Of a DNA stretch of 64,000 nucleotides, positions 11,571-23,304 are shown in pieces. The position numbers and the translations under genes are program-made. Below the pieces are notes generated by a model. That model did not search any database. It worked only from the letters and a program-made list of their open reading frames with translations, and was not told the origin of the DNA. Source of the stretch: Capra hircus (taxonomy: Eukaryota > Chordata > Mammalia > Artiodactyla > Bovidae); the NCBI RefSeq assembly GCF_001704415.2, contig NC_030820.1, positions 40,778,036 to 40,842,035 of the forward strand. The letters are read 5' to 3'. Within the stretch, counting starts at the first letter, position 1, and the number at the start of each line of letters is the position of its first letter.

Positions 11571-11668
11571 ACAAGAAGAGAATGGATGAAATGAGAGTAA
11601 TAGCATAAAGCATCCATACCAGTGTCTGGCCCAGTACAGGACTCAGCAAATGCTGGTTCTTCCTCCTC
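11571..11668 (-). mobile_element. MIR SINE fragment
   Basis: ATGAAATGAGAGTAATAGCAT followed by AGTGTCTGGCCCAGTACAGG matches the reverse complement of the MIR core near its GAGCACTTACTATGTGCCAGG motif. Confidence 0.55.
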
Positions 11669-12195
11669 CTCTTTGTGTCTTTCCCCTCAGACACAGGAGT
11701 TACTACCCAGCCCTTGAACACCTCCTCCAAAGCAATATGCCCTGGTAACGGTTAAGCTCTCACCTACCTTCATGATCCAATTATCCACAGGAGGGCAAAG
11801 ATCATTTATTCTTTGGGAAGAGGAAATGGGGAATTAACTTTTATGAGCTAACGTAGAAAAGGCTTCTGTTTAACAAGAATCATCGTAAAATTGTTACACG
11901 TTTCATACTGATGCATGTAGTGAAGCATTAAAGAGGTTATAGGATTCTAGAAGTCGTATCCTAGGATCAAAGACAGCTCGAATGGTTGGGCAAAGTCGAA
12001 GGGATCTGGCTTCATGATATAAGCACACACGTGTCCTAGAACAGCTATTGTTCATGAAATTTTGCTATTAGGTAAGATGTAAATTGTAGATTATGAGACT
12101 TAGCTTAGAAAGTGTTGGCCTACATAGATTTGTAAAGAAAGATAAAAGCATGTAAGCCATTGAATGTGGCTGAACAAAGAGATTTTTGTTGAGCT

Positions 12196-12407
12196 TTTAT
12201 CTTTAAGGGCTTCCCTTGTGGCTCAGCTGGTAAAGAATCTACTTGCGACACGGGAGACCTGGGTTTGATCCCTGGGTTGGGAAGATCCCCTGGAGAGGGG
12301 AAAGGATACCCACTCCAGTATTCTGGCCTGGAGAATCCCGTGGACTGCATAGTCCATGGGGTTGCAAAGAGTTGGACATGACTGATCGACTTTCACTTTA
12401 TCTTTAA
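12196..12407 (+). mobile_element. Bov-tA SINE with 11-bp target-site duplication
   Basis: The head GGGCTTCCCTTGTGGCTCAG is complete, followed by TTTGATCCCTGGGTTGGG and the BovA body. TTTATCTTTAA flanks it exactly at 12196-12206 and 12397-12407. Confidence 0.95.
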
Positions 12408-13225
12408 AACAAGCTCGAGATGGACAGAGACAAACACAGAATGATGTCACCATCAGCGAGGTTCAAGAACGCCAGAAAACTAAATGTTGATGATGGTTTC
12501 TAGAACAAAATTTCCCGAGAATTCCAGAAAGCTTTATTTTGCTACATTTAGATCAAGAAGGGCAGGAAGTGAGGACTCATTACTGGTGGTAGGTTTTAAT
12601 AATCTATTAAGAAGAAGGATTTGCAATTGGAAACTTGAAAGAAAGAATGAAGATCCAGAATTGGTGAATTGCTAAGAAAAATAACCCGAACTTTAGAACG
12701 GGAACTGAATGAATTGGTAGATGAAATTACAGAGCTAGCCTGGTAACTAAAAAATTCATGGGATAAAAATGACTGATATCATCTTCATGTATGTTATTTC
12801 CAAGATTCTATTCTCAAATTCTTCCCCAAGATATGAAGCTATATGGGCTTCCCCCCACGCTCACCCCCCGGGGAAATACAATAAATAATAGTAAATCTCT
12901 TAAGTTTCTAGCAGAACTGGAATAACAAAACATTTTTAAAAAATCATGAGAATTATCAGAAGGCTAGAGAGAAAGAATAGTTGCTTTCTTTTTTCAATGA
13001 CTTACTAGACTGCATTCTGAAAATAATAAATGAGGGAACTTCTGGTTAATTCCTAGAAAAATTCTCAAGTGAAAATTTATACAGGATTTCTGAGCTCTTA
13101 AAAAGGAGTGTGCATAGGAACCGCAGTAAGGTCACTACACATAAGTCCTTTCACAAGCCTGCTGATTTCATTTCCCGCTGTGTTTCTGAAGAGGAAGCTC
13201 AAGACCAGAGTAGGTGACCGCTGGG
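12408..13225. other. AT-rich unique sequence, no gene recognised
   Basis: No repeat family or exon is supported in this stretch. Confidence 0.45.
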
Positions 13226-13231
13226 TTTATT
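13226..13231 (-). promoter_or_regulatory. AATAAA polyadenylation-signal match (minus)
   Basis: TTTATT on the plus strand reads AATAAA on the minus strand, 55 bases past the stop codon of the candidate exon at 13286-13408. The hexamer is common by chance, so only its position gives it weight. Confidence 0.3.
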
Positions 13232-13285
13232 TCTGACAGACACCACAGTCACCTACTGGAAGGAAGTTGTGTTCCTTGCTGCTTG

Positions 13286-13408
13286 TTATACAATGAAGGT
13301 GAATTCCTCATCCTGTTCCGTCACATTCAGGTACTCCATCTGCTTGGGACTCAGGTTTTCATCCTGGACTTTCTCTAAGTGTAAGTGGACAAATCCATGT
13401 ATCAAGTC
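13286..13408 (-). CDS. Candidate terminal coding exon, unknown product
   Basis: Read on the minus strand, an AG acceptor at 13410-13409, preceded by the moderately pyrimidine-rich CCCCTTCCTGTGCTTTATC, opens 40 codons ending in TAA (13288-13286). The translation includes EKVQDENLSPKQMEYLNVTE and ends EEFTFIV. Codon choice looks coding (AAC CTG AGT CCC AAG CAG ATG GAG TAC), and an AATAAA lies 55 bases downstream. An in-frame TAG sits exactly at the acceptor, so translation would need splicing. I do not recognise the protein. It may be a true last exon, an alternative 3' exon or a pseudogene scrap. The frame and signals are seen; exon status is inference. Confidence 0.35.
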   Translation of the reverse strand, partial: DLIHGFVHLHLEKVQDENLSPKQMEYLNVTEQDEEFTFIV

Positions 13409-13410
13409 CT

Positions 13411-14748
13411 ACCCGTAAACTTGATAAAGCACAGGAAGGGGTTGCTTACCTATGAATTGTTGGGCAAATGCCATTTCATATCACCCCATTCAATACAGGA
13501 TATTTAATGCTGTTCTTCCTAGCAGAAGGACAATATGGTATTATCATGGTCTTGATAAAGGTAAAGCTTTAGTGATTTGTAGAAAAGCGATTGTGTTTGG
13601 AATTACCTGGGTGATAACCACACTGCTGGGGCAACAAAGTGAGCTACATGATGAGCATTGAGGAATGCACCCATCTCTTTTGGAAGCGTTTTCGCTTGGT
13701 GGGGAGACTGGCAAGCCTTGTTATAACACGGATGGGGTCCCTGCATTCTTCCCAGGGAGCTCCATTCCAACATGGCCCCGGAGAAGCTCTGCACAGCACA
13801 GCCCTTACATCATCTGTACTATATGTACACTTGGTCAGGCTGTGTAAACTTTGACATGTGGGTGTCAATCTTTCTCATATTTGCAGATGGCTTTATCAGA
13901 GCGTGATTAGTTTCCAGAACAAATTTGAGCAAAAGAAAACATTACCTACAGTATGTAAGCCAACAGACCAGCTAGTTTTCAGATTTGTCTATTTACATGG
14001 GCACTGGATGTTTTGCTAAGGCTCTTTAAAACTGATGGTAATTGAACAGTGCCAGTGTGTTAGTGGAAGCTGATGAGTTGTAAAGGTTTTATAAACAACC
14101 AGGGTGGATTTGGCCACAGCCTTGCTGGTAATGTTTGTTAATCTCCCTGCGCAAGTGTGCACCTAACACAATGTAAATACTCTAGAATTTGGAGGTGTCA
14201 ATAGTGTAACTTTTACTGTTTGTAAAATCATTCTTTGATATCATCAGCAAGTTGACTGAATGTCCCATGGCCAAATATAATAAAACCTTAAGTAAGCGCT
14301 TGCAGAGAAATAAGGGGAAACATGTGTTTTATTTTTACCCCACTGCATGTTTGTTAAAGGATCACCACAGACTGATAAATACAGCCATGACTTGTCTGTG
14401 TGTAGATTTCTGCCTAGCTTCCAGTGAAGGCTCGTTTTATTCAGTTCTGAGAAGGAAGAGAATCTGTTTAAAATTATTCGATGGCTTAGTTTACATGTTT
14501 TGCTGAGAAAGACTCTAGAATTAGAACTTCCAGGGAAAATCTTAGCCCCACGTTAGTCAGCAAATAAGACAGTTTCTTCAAGATTTATGCCCAGCAGAAT
14601 TGTCGGGGTGGTTGTAGCCCATAATCGCTAGGTTCAGACAGGTATTGAAATTCCCATGTATACACCTGTTTGTGGGTGTGGCTGGACTTTTGAGTGATGT
14701 CAAATGATGTCTTTGAGTCCTCCCCATATTTCTGAGCAGGACTGTGAA
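13411..14748. other. Repeat-poor unique sequence
   Basis: I see no interspersed repeat in this stretch. Parts such as 14030-14290 have the non-repetitive, low-CpG look of conserved non-coding DNA, but I cannot show conservation from one sequence. Frames at 13452-13868 and 14252-14506 have no motif. Confidence 0.4.
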
Positions 14749-14760
14749 CCACTAGAGGGC
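14749..14760 (+). promoter_or_regulatory. CTCF core-motif match
   Basis: CCACTAGAGGGC fits the CTCF core pattern CCASYAGRKGGC at every position. It lies in unique sequence, not in a SINE. The following base is C rather than the preferred purine. Binding is not shown. Confidence 0.4.
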
Positions 14761-16560
14761 CTATCCATTTGCTAGGCTTCTCTGGACAAGGAGGAAAAAT
14801 CCTTCTGGATGTCAGAGAAAAATTTTTGTAAGGTTATTGGTTTTTTTTGTTGTTGTTGTTTAGCATCTTACTGACTGCTCCTCTAACCCACTTCAGCCCA
14901 CTGCTGATGTCTGTGACAATCTGGGGGTGTGCAGTGCCCCAGGGTCCACAGACCAGATGACAGCCCTTGGGGTTCACGACCAGCCCCTCCAGCCACAGTA
15001 TTGATGGATCCAGGAGGAAATGAAGCAGTGGTGACATTTTAAAGGGGAATTTGTGAACGGCAGATATGAGCATGACTGGCTCAGCGTGGCAGCACATAAA
15101 ATCAATACAAATAACCCAAACCTTAATACCTTGATCCGGGGAGGAGGCTGGCTTTATCAGAGGCTTGGAAGGGAGCGGCCTGAGGCCACCTGCAGTGGGC
15201 CTGCTATTGACCTACTCTGGAGAAGCGTTAAGCCAACCACAATTAGAGGCTTTTTTGTTTAAAGTCATTTCTTTCCTCAGAAATAATTTTCCAGGGAAAT
15301 GTGTGCTGGAATAAAGGAAAAAAAAAAACCCTTGGAAACCAGCACCCTTGATTCTGCCATGTTGTCACTGCAGAAAACAAAGATGCAATGTGTATCTCTC
15401 CTCGTTTTACAAGTTGTCTCTGTTTTTAAATCTGTGTAAATAATTTGAGGATGCCCACTGCCTTCCTCCTGGGTGGTTTCTAAAGGCTGGGGATGAGCCT
15501 TCCATTTTGTGAGCTCATGATGGTTTATCTCACTGCTCATTGCAGGAAGCAAATCATGTTCACGTCTTCGTGGCATCAAATCCTCAGGTGCATCACTAAA
15601 GTTTGTGCAGCCAGCCCCAAAATCAATGGGTGCTAAGACCTGGTATTAGAAAAGGACAGGACTCTATCGATTGCAATATTAAATGTTCCCTCTTTGCATA
15701 ATTGCATTTAAAGGAACAGGCTAAAAGGAACCTTGTGGCCAATTTACTTTGGAGATGCTTTTCAGGACTATCCTTGCTATTACTCATTTTGCTTCTTGAC
15801 ATGTTCTGGCAGAGTGACTTCAAAATGTAAAACTCAGAGTTAACACTCCCTTAGATTTTATAAGATGTGTTGGATGAGTACATGGGTGAGGGGAGGCACA
15901 CTTGTTTTCACGCACCTCTTTTTAGCTTTTTTCCTTCTGTGTAGCCCTTGTTCAGGTCTATTGGGAGGAATCAGGAATCTCAGAAAGCAACAGACTCTGC
16001 AGTGTGCAGACAGCTCCTGACTGTGGGGTGAAAACAAGACCTCCTCCCCGGAATCATTCAACCTCTTGTTTCTAGTGAGATGTCTGAATGACCGAGGAGC
16101 CTCATTTATCACCAGCAGAGACTCAAAGAGGGCAGTCTTTAGATAGCAGAGCACGAAATCTCTCACAAAAATAGAAAAAAAGAAAAGAAAATGGGAGAAT
16201 TTATTTCCTATTTCAGTCATATTATTCAATGCTTGGAAGGAAAGCAAATAACCGACATGTCTAGGCCCGTGTGAGTAGGAGCCTAAGATGCTAGATTCCT
16301 CTCCCGTTATTAATTATTTACTTTTTTAAAGGGTAACCCTCTGCCTTTTAATTATGTGGGATGTGGGATGTCTGGGCACCAGAGGCATCTGTCTGTAATG
16401 CTGTCTGCTGAGCTGAGAGGAGATGAAACAGAGATGGTCCACATACTCGGTACGGCTTGGTCTTCTGGTCAAGGGCACCTCCGTCCCGGCCTGAATCAGA
16501 TTCTCTCTCCATCTCTCTCTGACCCCCAGACAAGCCAGATGTGAAAGTCCTATGACTGCA
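14761..16560. other. Unique sequence with a coding-like antisense stretch
   Basis: Mostly unrecognised. At 14834-15097 the minus strand has an 87-codon frame ending in an AAC-repeat and A-run (plus-strand T8 then GTT repeats at 14841-14862). This could be the decayed end of a retroposed sequence. Frames near 15277-15579 and 15858-16247 have no motifs. Confidence 0.35.
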
Positions 16561-16680
16561 CGCTCTTGGGATTCAAAGACCCCGGACCCCCAAACCTGCA
16601 GTCCTGCGCCTGCGCGTGTGGGAGCTGGGCCCTGTGAGGTCAAAGTCACGGCGGCAGGGCACTGCATCGCTTAATGTGTG
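16561..16680. promoter_or_regulatory. CpG-containing patch with NRF1-like and DR1-like sites
   Basis: TGCGCCTGCGCG at 16605-16616 differs from the NRF1 consensus YGCGCAYGCGCR at one position. AGGTCAAAGTCA at 16637-16648 resembles a DR1/HNF4-type site. CpG is denser here than in the flanks. No transcript start or exon is recognised. Confidence 0.25.
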
Positions 16681-16689
16681 TACAGAGTA

Positions 16690-19110
16690 ACTCTGTTTGT
16701 TTGTAGGTCCTTAGTAGAAGGGTGTCTGATGTTGACTTTTTGAGGCTAAAATTGTTTGAATTTTCTCTCCCGACTCTAAGCCACCTTCCAGAGGCCTCTT
16801 TTTTTTCATGCTGTTTGTACATTCATTACCTTTTTAAATGTCGTGAAGCAGTAAGCAGTCCAACACTTCTCTCTTCGTCCACCCATTGTCAAGAAGAATG
16901 GGGCCAGACAGCCACGGGCCACGTCAGCTGCTGGCTTCCCTGCTGGCCCGGGTGATAAATATTTGGAGCTTGGGGCAATTATTCCCACACATTGTGCAGC
17001 CCTGCAAACCCTTAGTTAAAGCCAAATCAGATATTTGGAGAAAAACACGTGGCCCAAGACATGTTTATAGGAGTGCATTTCTAGTAATACAATTAGCACT
17101 GGGCTCCGACTGGGGGCTGGCCAATGGTTAAGAAAGAAAGGGATAAACCTAAGAAACAGAGCCTCTCTAGCTGCATGAGTGTGTGTGCACACGTGTGTTT
17201 ACTGTAACTTGAACAAAACCCCCAAAGCTAAACTGCATTTTTCTTTAGTTTAAGCTATAACGAGGGAACTTGAAATTGTCTTCTCAGGGGAAAAAAGAAA
17301 AGTCATTTCATTCTAGCCAATTTATTCCCAGTCTTTGCACCTGAAGGAATGGACCCCTAGCTAGACTCCTCTGACTTGTGTTGGAGGCAGGGAAAGCACA
17401 GGGACCAGGCTGTATCTACCTGGCTCCTGGACATCCTGGAGGGGAGCGTTCACCCTTGTCCTGCAGGCAAACAGGTCAGAGGAGGCGGGCGATGAGCACC
17501 CAGCCAGCTTCAGGGAAACCAGTGCTGCCTTCCTGGTGGCCTGTAGGCTTCGGGGCACACCCGTCTTTCATGGCAGTCTCTGGTTGTGTCGGTTACAAGG
17601 CCCCTTGAGTTTCAGCCTCCCCATGCGGAGATGCTCTGGTTCTTTGGTCCTGGTCCTGGGCATCCCCTGTGTGTCTCTGGAGGGTATCAGTTTGAACGTA
17701 GTCTGGTTTGATTTTCATCCTCTCTAGACCAGGACAGTGTCAGCTGAGGCCAGCTTCTCTAAGGAAGCCGCACCCCTCACTGTGAGCATAGCAGGGTCCC
17801 CCAGGTGAGAAACATGGGCCAGGAGCAGGGCAGTGAGGTCACCCGGGAAGCGACCAGCGCCGGCTGCAGGAAGAGGGTGGACTCGCAGCATCCTTGGTGT
17901 CTTTTCCTTCATGAGAACAGCCTCCCTCCAGGCCCCAAGTGCATCTTGCCAGGGGGAGGGGGTGTGTGTGAGCCATGCCCTCTAACCAGGGGCCACATGG
18001 GGTCACTCCTGTTAGGCCTTGACCGGAGTTGACAGAGGTCACAGCAGGATGCACTCTACCCACCCAGATGAGGACTTGGGGTTGGAAGAATGAGGTTCAT
18101 GTCCCTGCCTTCTGATGATCTGACCAAGGGCTTAGACCAGGCAGTGGTGGCAGACTCTCCTCTGGAGCCCTGGGGGCTGGTTTCCCATCTCGTCAGGCTG
18201 CAGGGACTGTCAGGGAGCTAGTGAGGTGACAGCAGATAACCCAGGGCCAGGGCCAGGGAGAAACTCCAAGACTTGAGACTCAGGAAAGAAGACAGGCTAG
18301 GACATGCCTTCCCTGTGGCTGGAAGGGGTTAACAGGAAACGCCAGATTCTAGGAAGGAATGGGGTGAAAGGCCAAGACATCTTCTCGGGAGTTTTATGGA
18401 GTCTCATTAGGGAGCCTGTAACTTAGAAGGGGTCCCTCTGACCAGAGGATACAGCTGTCACTTACTGAGTTTATAAATAGGCGAGTCTCTAAAACCCCTT
18501 TAGCATCACGTTCCTCGTGACGATGTTAGGAATTAACGGCACTCTTGCAGGGGAGGGCAGACCCCAAGGGCACTTAGGAGGGTAAACCCTTCCCTAAGAG
18601 CAGCAGTGTGGAAGGAAAAGTGGGGAAGCGAGTGGGGACATCAGACCCCTGTGAGTGTGGGGAGTGCCTGTGCCCATGGAGGAGCAGAAGCTGCTGGGCC
18701 TCCGGACCCCGTCCTGCTCTGACCTGGGCTGGAGCCGCCTGAGAGGGGCTCAAAGGCTGGGCTGAGTCTGTGGGATGTGTGCCAACCCCCAGAGCTGGAC
18801 AGAGAGCCTTCCCCAGAAAGGGAATCTGAGTAGTGGGCCTCTGGGTCTGCAGTTCCAACATAACCTTGCATTCTGTCCTCACCCCAAGACTCCCAGAGAT
18901 CAAGGCCCTGGAGGGGAAGGCCATTATTAGGTTTTTCTGTCCTGTGTATAAAGACGCGCACAATGGAGGATTCTTTAAGAATTGTATCGGATGTAGGGGA
19001 ACCCCTGAAAAGCTACCCTGGTTCTCTTTTGCTGTGTATAATCCCCCTGCGCAAGATTTCCCTTTTCACATTGGACACCAGGAGTCTGAGAACTGCAGGG
19101 AACTGTTGAC
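16690..19110. other. GC-richer unique sequence, no gene recognised
   Basis: The 17.4-18.9 kb part is clearly more GC-rich than the first 13 kb of the window and carries overlapping open frames on both strands, as expected from composition. None has recognisable domains or convincing splice context. Confidence 0.4.
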
Positions 19111-19114
19111 TTCT

Positions 19115-19335
19115 TTTTTTGTTTTGTTTTTAAATTTTATTCTATATTGAAGTATACTTGATTAACAATATCGTGTTAGTTTCAGGTGCACAGCGAAGCG
19201 ATCCAGTTATACATACACAGGTGTCTGTTCTTTTTCTAATTCTTTTCCCATTTAGGTTGTTACATGATATTGAGCAGAGTGCCCCCGTGTGCTCTACAGT
19301 AGGTCTTTGTTGGTGTTGCCCAGTTTTCGATAAAG
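19115..19335 (-). mobile_element. L1 3'-end fragment
   Basis: The T-rich left edge is the A-tail. It is followed by ATTGAAGTATACTTGATTAAC, GTTAGTTTCAGGTGCACAGCG and TACAGTAGGTCTTTGTTGGTG, the reverse complement of an L1 3'-untranslated region common in artiodactyls. Non-coding. Confidence 0.8.
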
Positions 19336-19601
19336 AGCATCAGTGACCTCTTTTTTCTGTATGATTTTTGAAAGTAAATTTAACTTTGTATTCCTTAGGT
19401 TTTATGCTTAGTCTCAAATGTTTTCTTGGAAGTATAAAGAAATAAAATCCAGATACAAAGATGGATGTAGAGACAGATAATCTGTTCCAGTGAGACTTCC
19501 GGGTCTTTCTGCGTTCATTTGAACACATTCTCTGGTCTGGGCAGTTCTGCCTTTTCTGTGGCTTTCTTGGTGTCAGTCTTTCCACACTTTGTGCACATGC
19601 T

Positions 19602-19842
19602 CACCATTCCGTTACGGCTTCCCTCATAGCTCAGCTGGTAAATCATCTGCCTGCAATGCAGGAGACCCAGGCTTGATCCCTGGGTTGGGAAGATCCCCTG
19701 GAGGAGGGCATGGCAACCCACTCCAGTATTCTTGCCTGCAGAATCCCACGGACAGAGGAGCCTGGCAAGCTACAGTCCACAGGATCACAAGAGTCGGACA
19801 CGACTAAGTGACTAAACCACCACCACCATCACCATCCCGTTA
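19602..19842 (+). mobile_element. Bov-tA SINE with 13-bp target-site duplication
   Basis: A complete head (GGCTTCCCTCATAGCTCAG) and body are followed by a (CAC)n-rich tail. CACCATTCCGTTA at 19602-19614 recurs as CACCATCCCGTTA at 19830-19842, one mismatch. Confidence 0.95.
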
Positions 19843-20354
19843 AGCTGACCTACTCCATGAAGTTGAGTTCAATGCCCAGAAGTACCAACACACACAGAAA
19901 CCAAAGCCCTTCTTGGCACATTTCACCTGCAGTGTCTCTGTGTCTTGGGCTTCGTTGCTAAGACAGACGTGCTCATTTCAGTCCCACCACATGCAAGCTG
20001 CCCCGGAGGGGAGATATTGAATGTTGATTTCTCATCTGTGAACCACGATGGAGAACGCCTTCCTTTCGGTATGGTTCTGAGAATGACATAGGATGTGCTT
20101 GATACCCAAGATGCTTCCTTTCCCATCTTGGGAGCTCCCAGTGATTGCGGCCACGTTACAATAGAAAGCACTGGACCACCGTCTTCCTGGGTGTTCCGAA
20201 TGTGATCAGGTATGCAAGTGGGTGTTGTTTCCTACTGATGGGCTCCTTGAATGATGGGCTATATTTCTATTTCCATCTTTCTTACATGCCCCTCAGTACC
20301 TGGCAGTGCTTAAGAGCATCATGCTTTATCAATTATAGGATGACTAAACCATAT
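19843..20354. other. Unique sequence, no feature seen
   Basis: I see no recognised repeat or exon. Confidence 0.45.
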
Positions 20355-20760
20355 AAAGAAAGCTGAGAGCAGAAGAATTGGTGCTTTTGATCTGCGGTGT
20401 TGGAGAAGACTCTTGAAAGTCCCTTGGACTGTAAGGACATCCAACCAGTCCATCCGAAAGGAGATCAGTCCTGGGTGTTCATTGGACTGACGTTGAAGCT
20501 GAAATTCCAATATTTTGGCCACCTGATGTGAAGAGCTGACTCATTTGAAAAGACCCTGATGCTGGGAAAGATTGAGGGCTGGAGGAGAAGGGGACAACAG
20601 AGGATAAGATGGTTGGATGGCATCACTGACTCAATGGACATGGGTTTGGGTGAACTCCAGGGGTTGGTGATGGACAGGGAGGCCTGGCATGCTGCGGTTC
20701 ATGGGGTCGCAAAGAGTCGGACATGACTGAGCAACTGAACTGAACTGAACTGAACTGAAA
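20355..20760 (+). mobile_element. BovB LINE 3' fragment
   Basis: This is the sense-strand end of the BovB reverse-transcriptase ORF, from AAAGAAAGCTGAGAGCAG, through GGCCACCTGATGTGAAGAG and ATGGTTGGATGGCATCACTG, to the terminal (TGAAC)n-like run at 20735-20758. It is 5'-truncated and inactive. Confidence 0.93.
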
Positions 20761-22937
20761 CCCCATATGAGCTGTCATTTCATTCAAGCCTTTGGTTAAG
20801 CAGGAGGGATACCACACTGCTCCTAGCCCTCATGAGTCCACCTAGAAAGATGTTTTAGGGAAACAAGAATAACAGTTACCAATATTACCTCTTACCTTCC
20901 TAGAAGCAAAGGTAAAGTCAATATAGCGCACGCTGTAGGGGAGCTTCCTTTTGTAAACATTTGGGCAGTGTGCAGTGGGGCCACATCATGGCACCTGGAG
21001 CCAGGTGGCTGGAAGCATCACAAACTCCTTTACTAACAGAAGAGGATGAAGGATGGTACCCTGGATCCCTACCCACCAGAGAAGGAGTCACCCATCTCCA
21101 CCTCTAGCCTGGTGAAATAGCAAATATTCAACCAGAAAACTGACTTCTCGAGAAAAAATACCTCACGTTTACAGCACAATAGATACACATGCCTCAAGAT
21201 GCTTTACAGAAACATTAAAAGACAGTGTGTGGATGGCACCAGAGAGAAATCCCCAACTCCTTGGCGCTCACCTATCCCTCAAAACTCTGCCTCCTTCTGG
21301 CTCAGCCCTAATATCCCCTGCCAAAGACAGACCCTGAGGGCCTTAGATTAGAGAATCCATGTGATGCTTCAACTCCAGGCAACACAAAAGCAGATGCATC
21401 GGGGTGTGGGAAGAAAATGTTAAAACATATACTCTTGGCAGTCTAGTGGCTAGGATTCTGGGCATTTACCAGGTAAATATATTCATTTTACACATGTTAG
21501 GTTACATGTTCTTCTGGTAGCTTGTGGGATATTTGGCCAAAAACCATTTGAACATCTCCACACAGAAGACCTCCCCCCAGACACAAATAACCATCACTTG
21601 CTCATGCATAAATTCAGTGGTTCTTAAGTTTGAACTCTGGGAAGAGGCAAATAGCGCTGCTGCTTTGCAAAGTGTAAGGCTAATCTTAACTTGCGGGATT
21701 GATATAATCAGAGCTGACTTTTGCTTGACTCTGTGTGCGTTCAGGTCTCCCTCTATCTCTGCTCTGCCTGAACAAATAGCATTCATCTGGATGAACCATG
21801 GGTTTGGCACTGAGGTTGAGAAGGACCACATTTTGCTTTTAGCCAATGTCCTGATTCTAGAGTGTATATCAGGCTCTGAGCTTCAGCAACTGCACAGCCG
21901 AAGGTCAGGTGGTATCTTCCAGACTCGTGAACACAAATCAAATCACATCCAGTCTTCATCTCACACTCTGGGGGAGTCTAAGCCCTCCTGCTATTTCCTC
22001 CTCATATTCCTGATGGCTCATGTCCTCAGGGGGACTCTGCCTCCAGGCACCAGTTCTGATTCCTGGTGTCAGGAATCTCATTCAAGTCTCATCCAAATAG
22101 GATGATATGTTCCCTTTGTCCATGTCCACTTTCTAAAACCCACTGATGCAAAGCACTGATGATGAATCAGGTTTCAGTGAAGGTTTGGGCACCTGAGAGG
22201 GAGAGGGCCGCCATCGTACAGTGGTATTTTAGCCATCCCCTTTCCAATGTCACCGACCTCTCAAGGTCCTGTCCTACGTGTGGTGGCCGGCTTTTTTAAA
22301 TCTTGTTTGTTTTTTCTGCTTTTGTCTGTTGGCCTGCAAGTTCATATTCTCCTCATCTATTGTAGAAAGAAATTCAATATTCTCCAGCCTGAACTTGCAC
22401 GCATTATCACAGTTGGCAGAACAGAACCAGTAGAACCCCCATTTAGTCCAAGGAATTTAACAGACAGTGGTTGTGGGATAAAAGGCAGTTTTTTCTATTA
22501 TGTGGGGTGTGATGTAGACAATCACAGCACCTGACTTAAAGGCCCTTCCTGCCCAGAAATCTACCCTTTCCTACCTCAACCCCAAGCTGAGTTAGCTAGC
22601 ACACAAATTCCGTGTATGCTTAGGCACTAGAAATGGATGAAACCGACATTTTAAAAGCAATTTGATATTGCTAGTTTAAAAGTGCCTGTGGTCACTCTCT
22701 GGCCCCAGGGTTGCAGTTGGTCACCTCTGTGCTGTTACACAAGGGGCCCTTTGGATCTGCAAACACTCCCTGCTGCATGCTCAGGGCCAAAGGAGACCCA
22801 GTGGTGTCCAGTGACAGAATGCCCGTGAGCAGGCCAGGCAGGCTCCAGCAGCCCCCTTCTGCCCGATGACACCTGCCTGTTCATGCCCTGTCCCAGCCCC
22901 ATCCACACATGGGGCTCCCTCACCTGCTCTCTCTCTT
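20761..22937. other. Unique sequence, no gene recognised
   Basis: The segment near 21240-21330 is vaguely L2-like. A 194-codon open stretch at 21524-22105 is the longest non-repeat frame here, but it contains no ATG before 21791 and no recognisable domain. A minus-strand frame overlaps it at 21502-21846. Confidence 0.4.
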
Positions 22938-23304
22938 TACTTCTATATTTAAAAATAATTGTATGTATTTTTATTCTTTTGGACTATGCTGTGTCTCCGG
23001 TGCTGTGCAGTCTTTCCCTAAGTTGCAGAGAGGGGGGGCTACTCTCTAACTGCAATGCATGGGATTCTCATTGCAGTGGCTTCCTTAGTTGCAGAGCATG
23101 GGATCTAGGACACGTAGGCTTCAGCAGTTGCAGCACGTGGGCTCAGTAGGTGTGGTTCCCAGGCTCTAGAGCCCAAACTCAGTAGCTGTGGTGCCTGGCC
23201 TTAGTTCATCTGTGGCATGTGGGATCTTCCTGGCCCAGGGATTGAACCCACGTCATCTGCTTTGGTAGGTGGACTCTTTGCTTACCAGTGAGCTCCCCCT
23301 CCTG
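22938..23304 (-). mobile_element. CHR-type tRNA-Glu SINE, long form
   Basis: The minus-strand reading gives the CHR-2-like series: head near AGCTCACTGGTAAGCAAAG, a box-B-like segment, GATCCCACATGCC, and repeats of GAGCC/CAACTAC type units. A TA-rich left edge marks the tail. Quite diverged. Confidence 0.8.

Noticed and set aside
21524..22105. Longest non-repeat open stretch, 194 codons on the plus strand
   Set aside because: There is no ATG before 21791, leaving 105 codons. It has no recognisable domain, no splice context, and an overlapping minus-strand open frame, so it is most likely chance.
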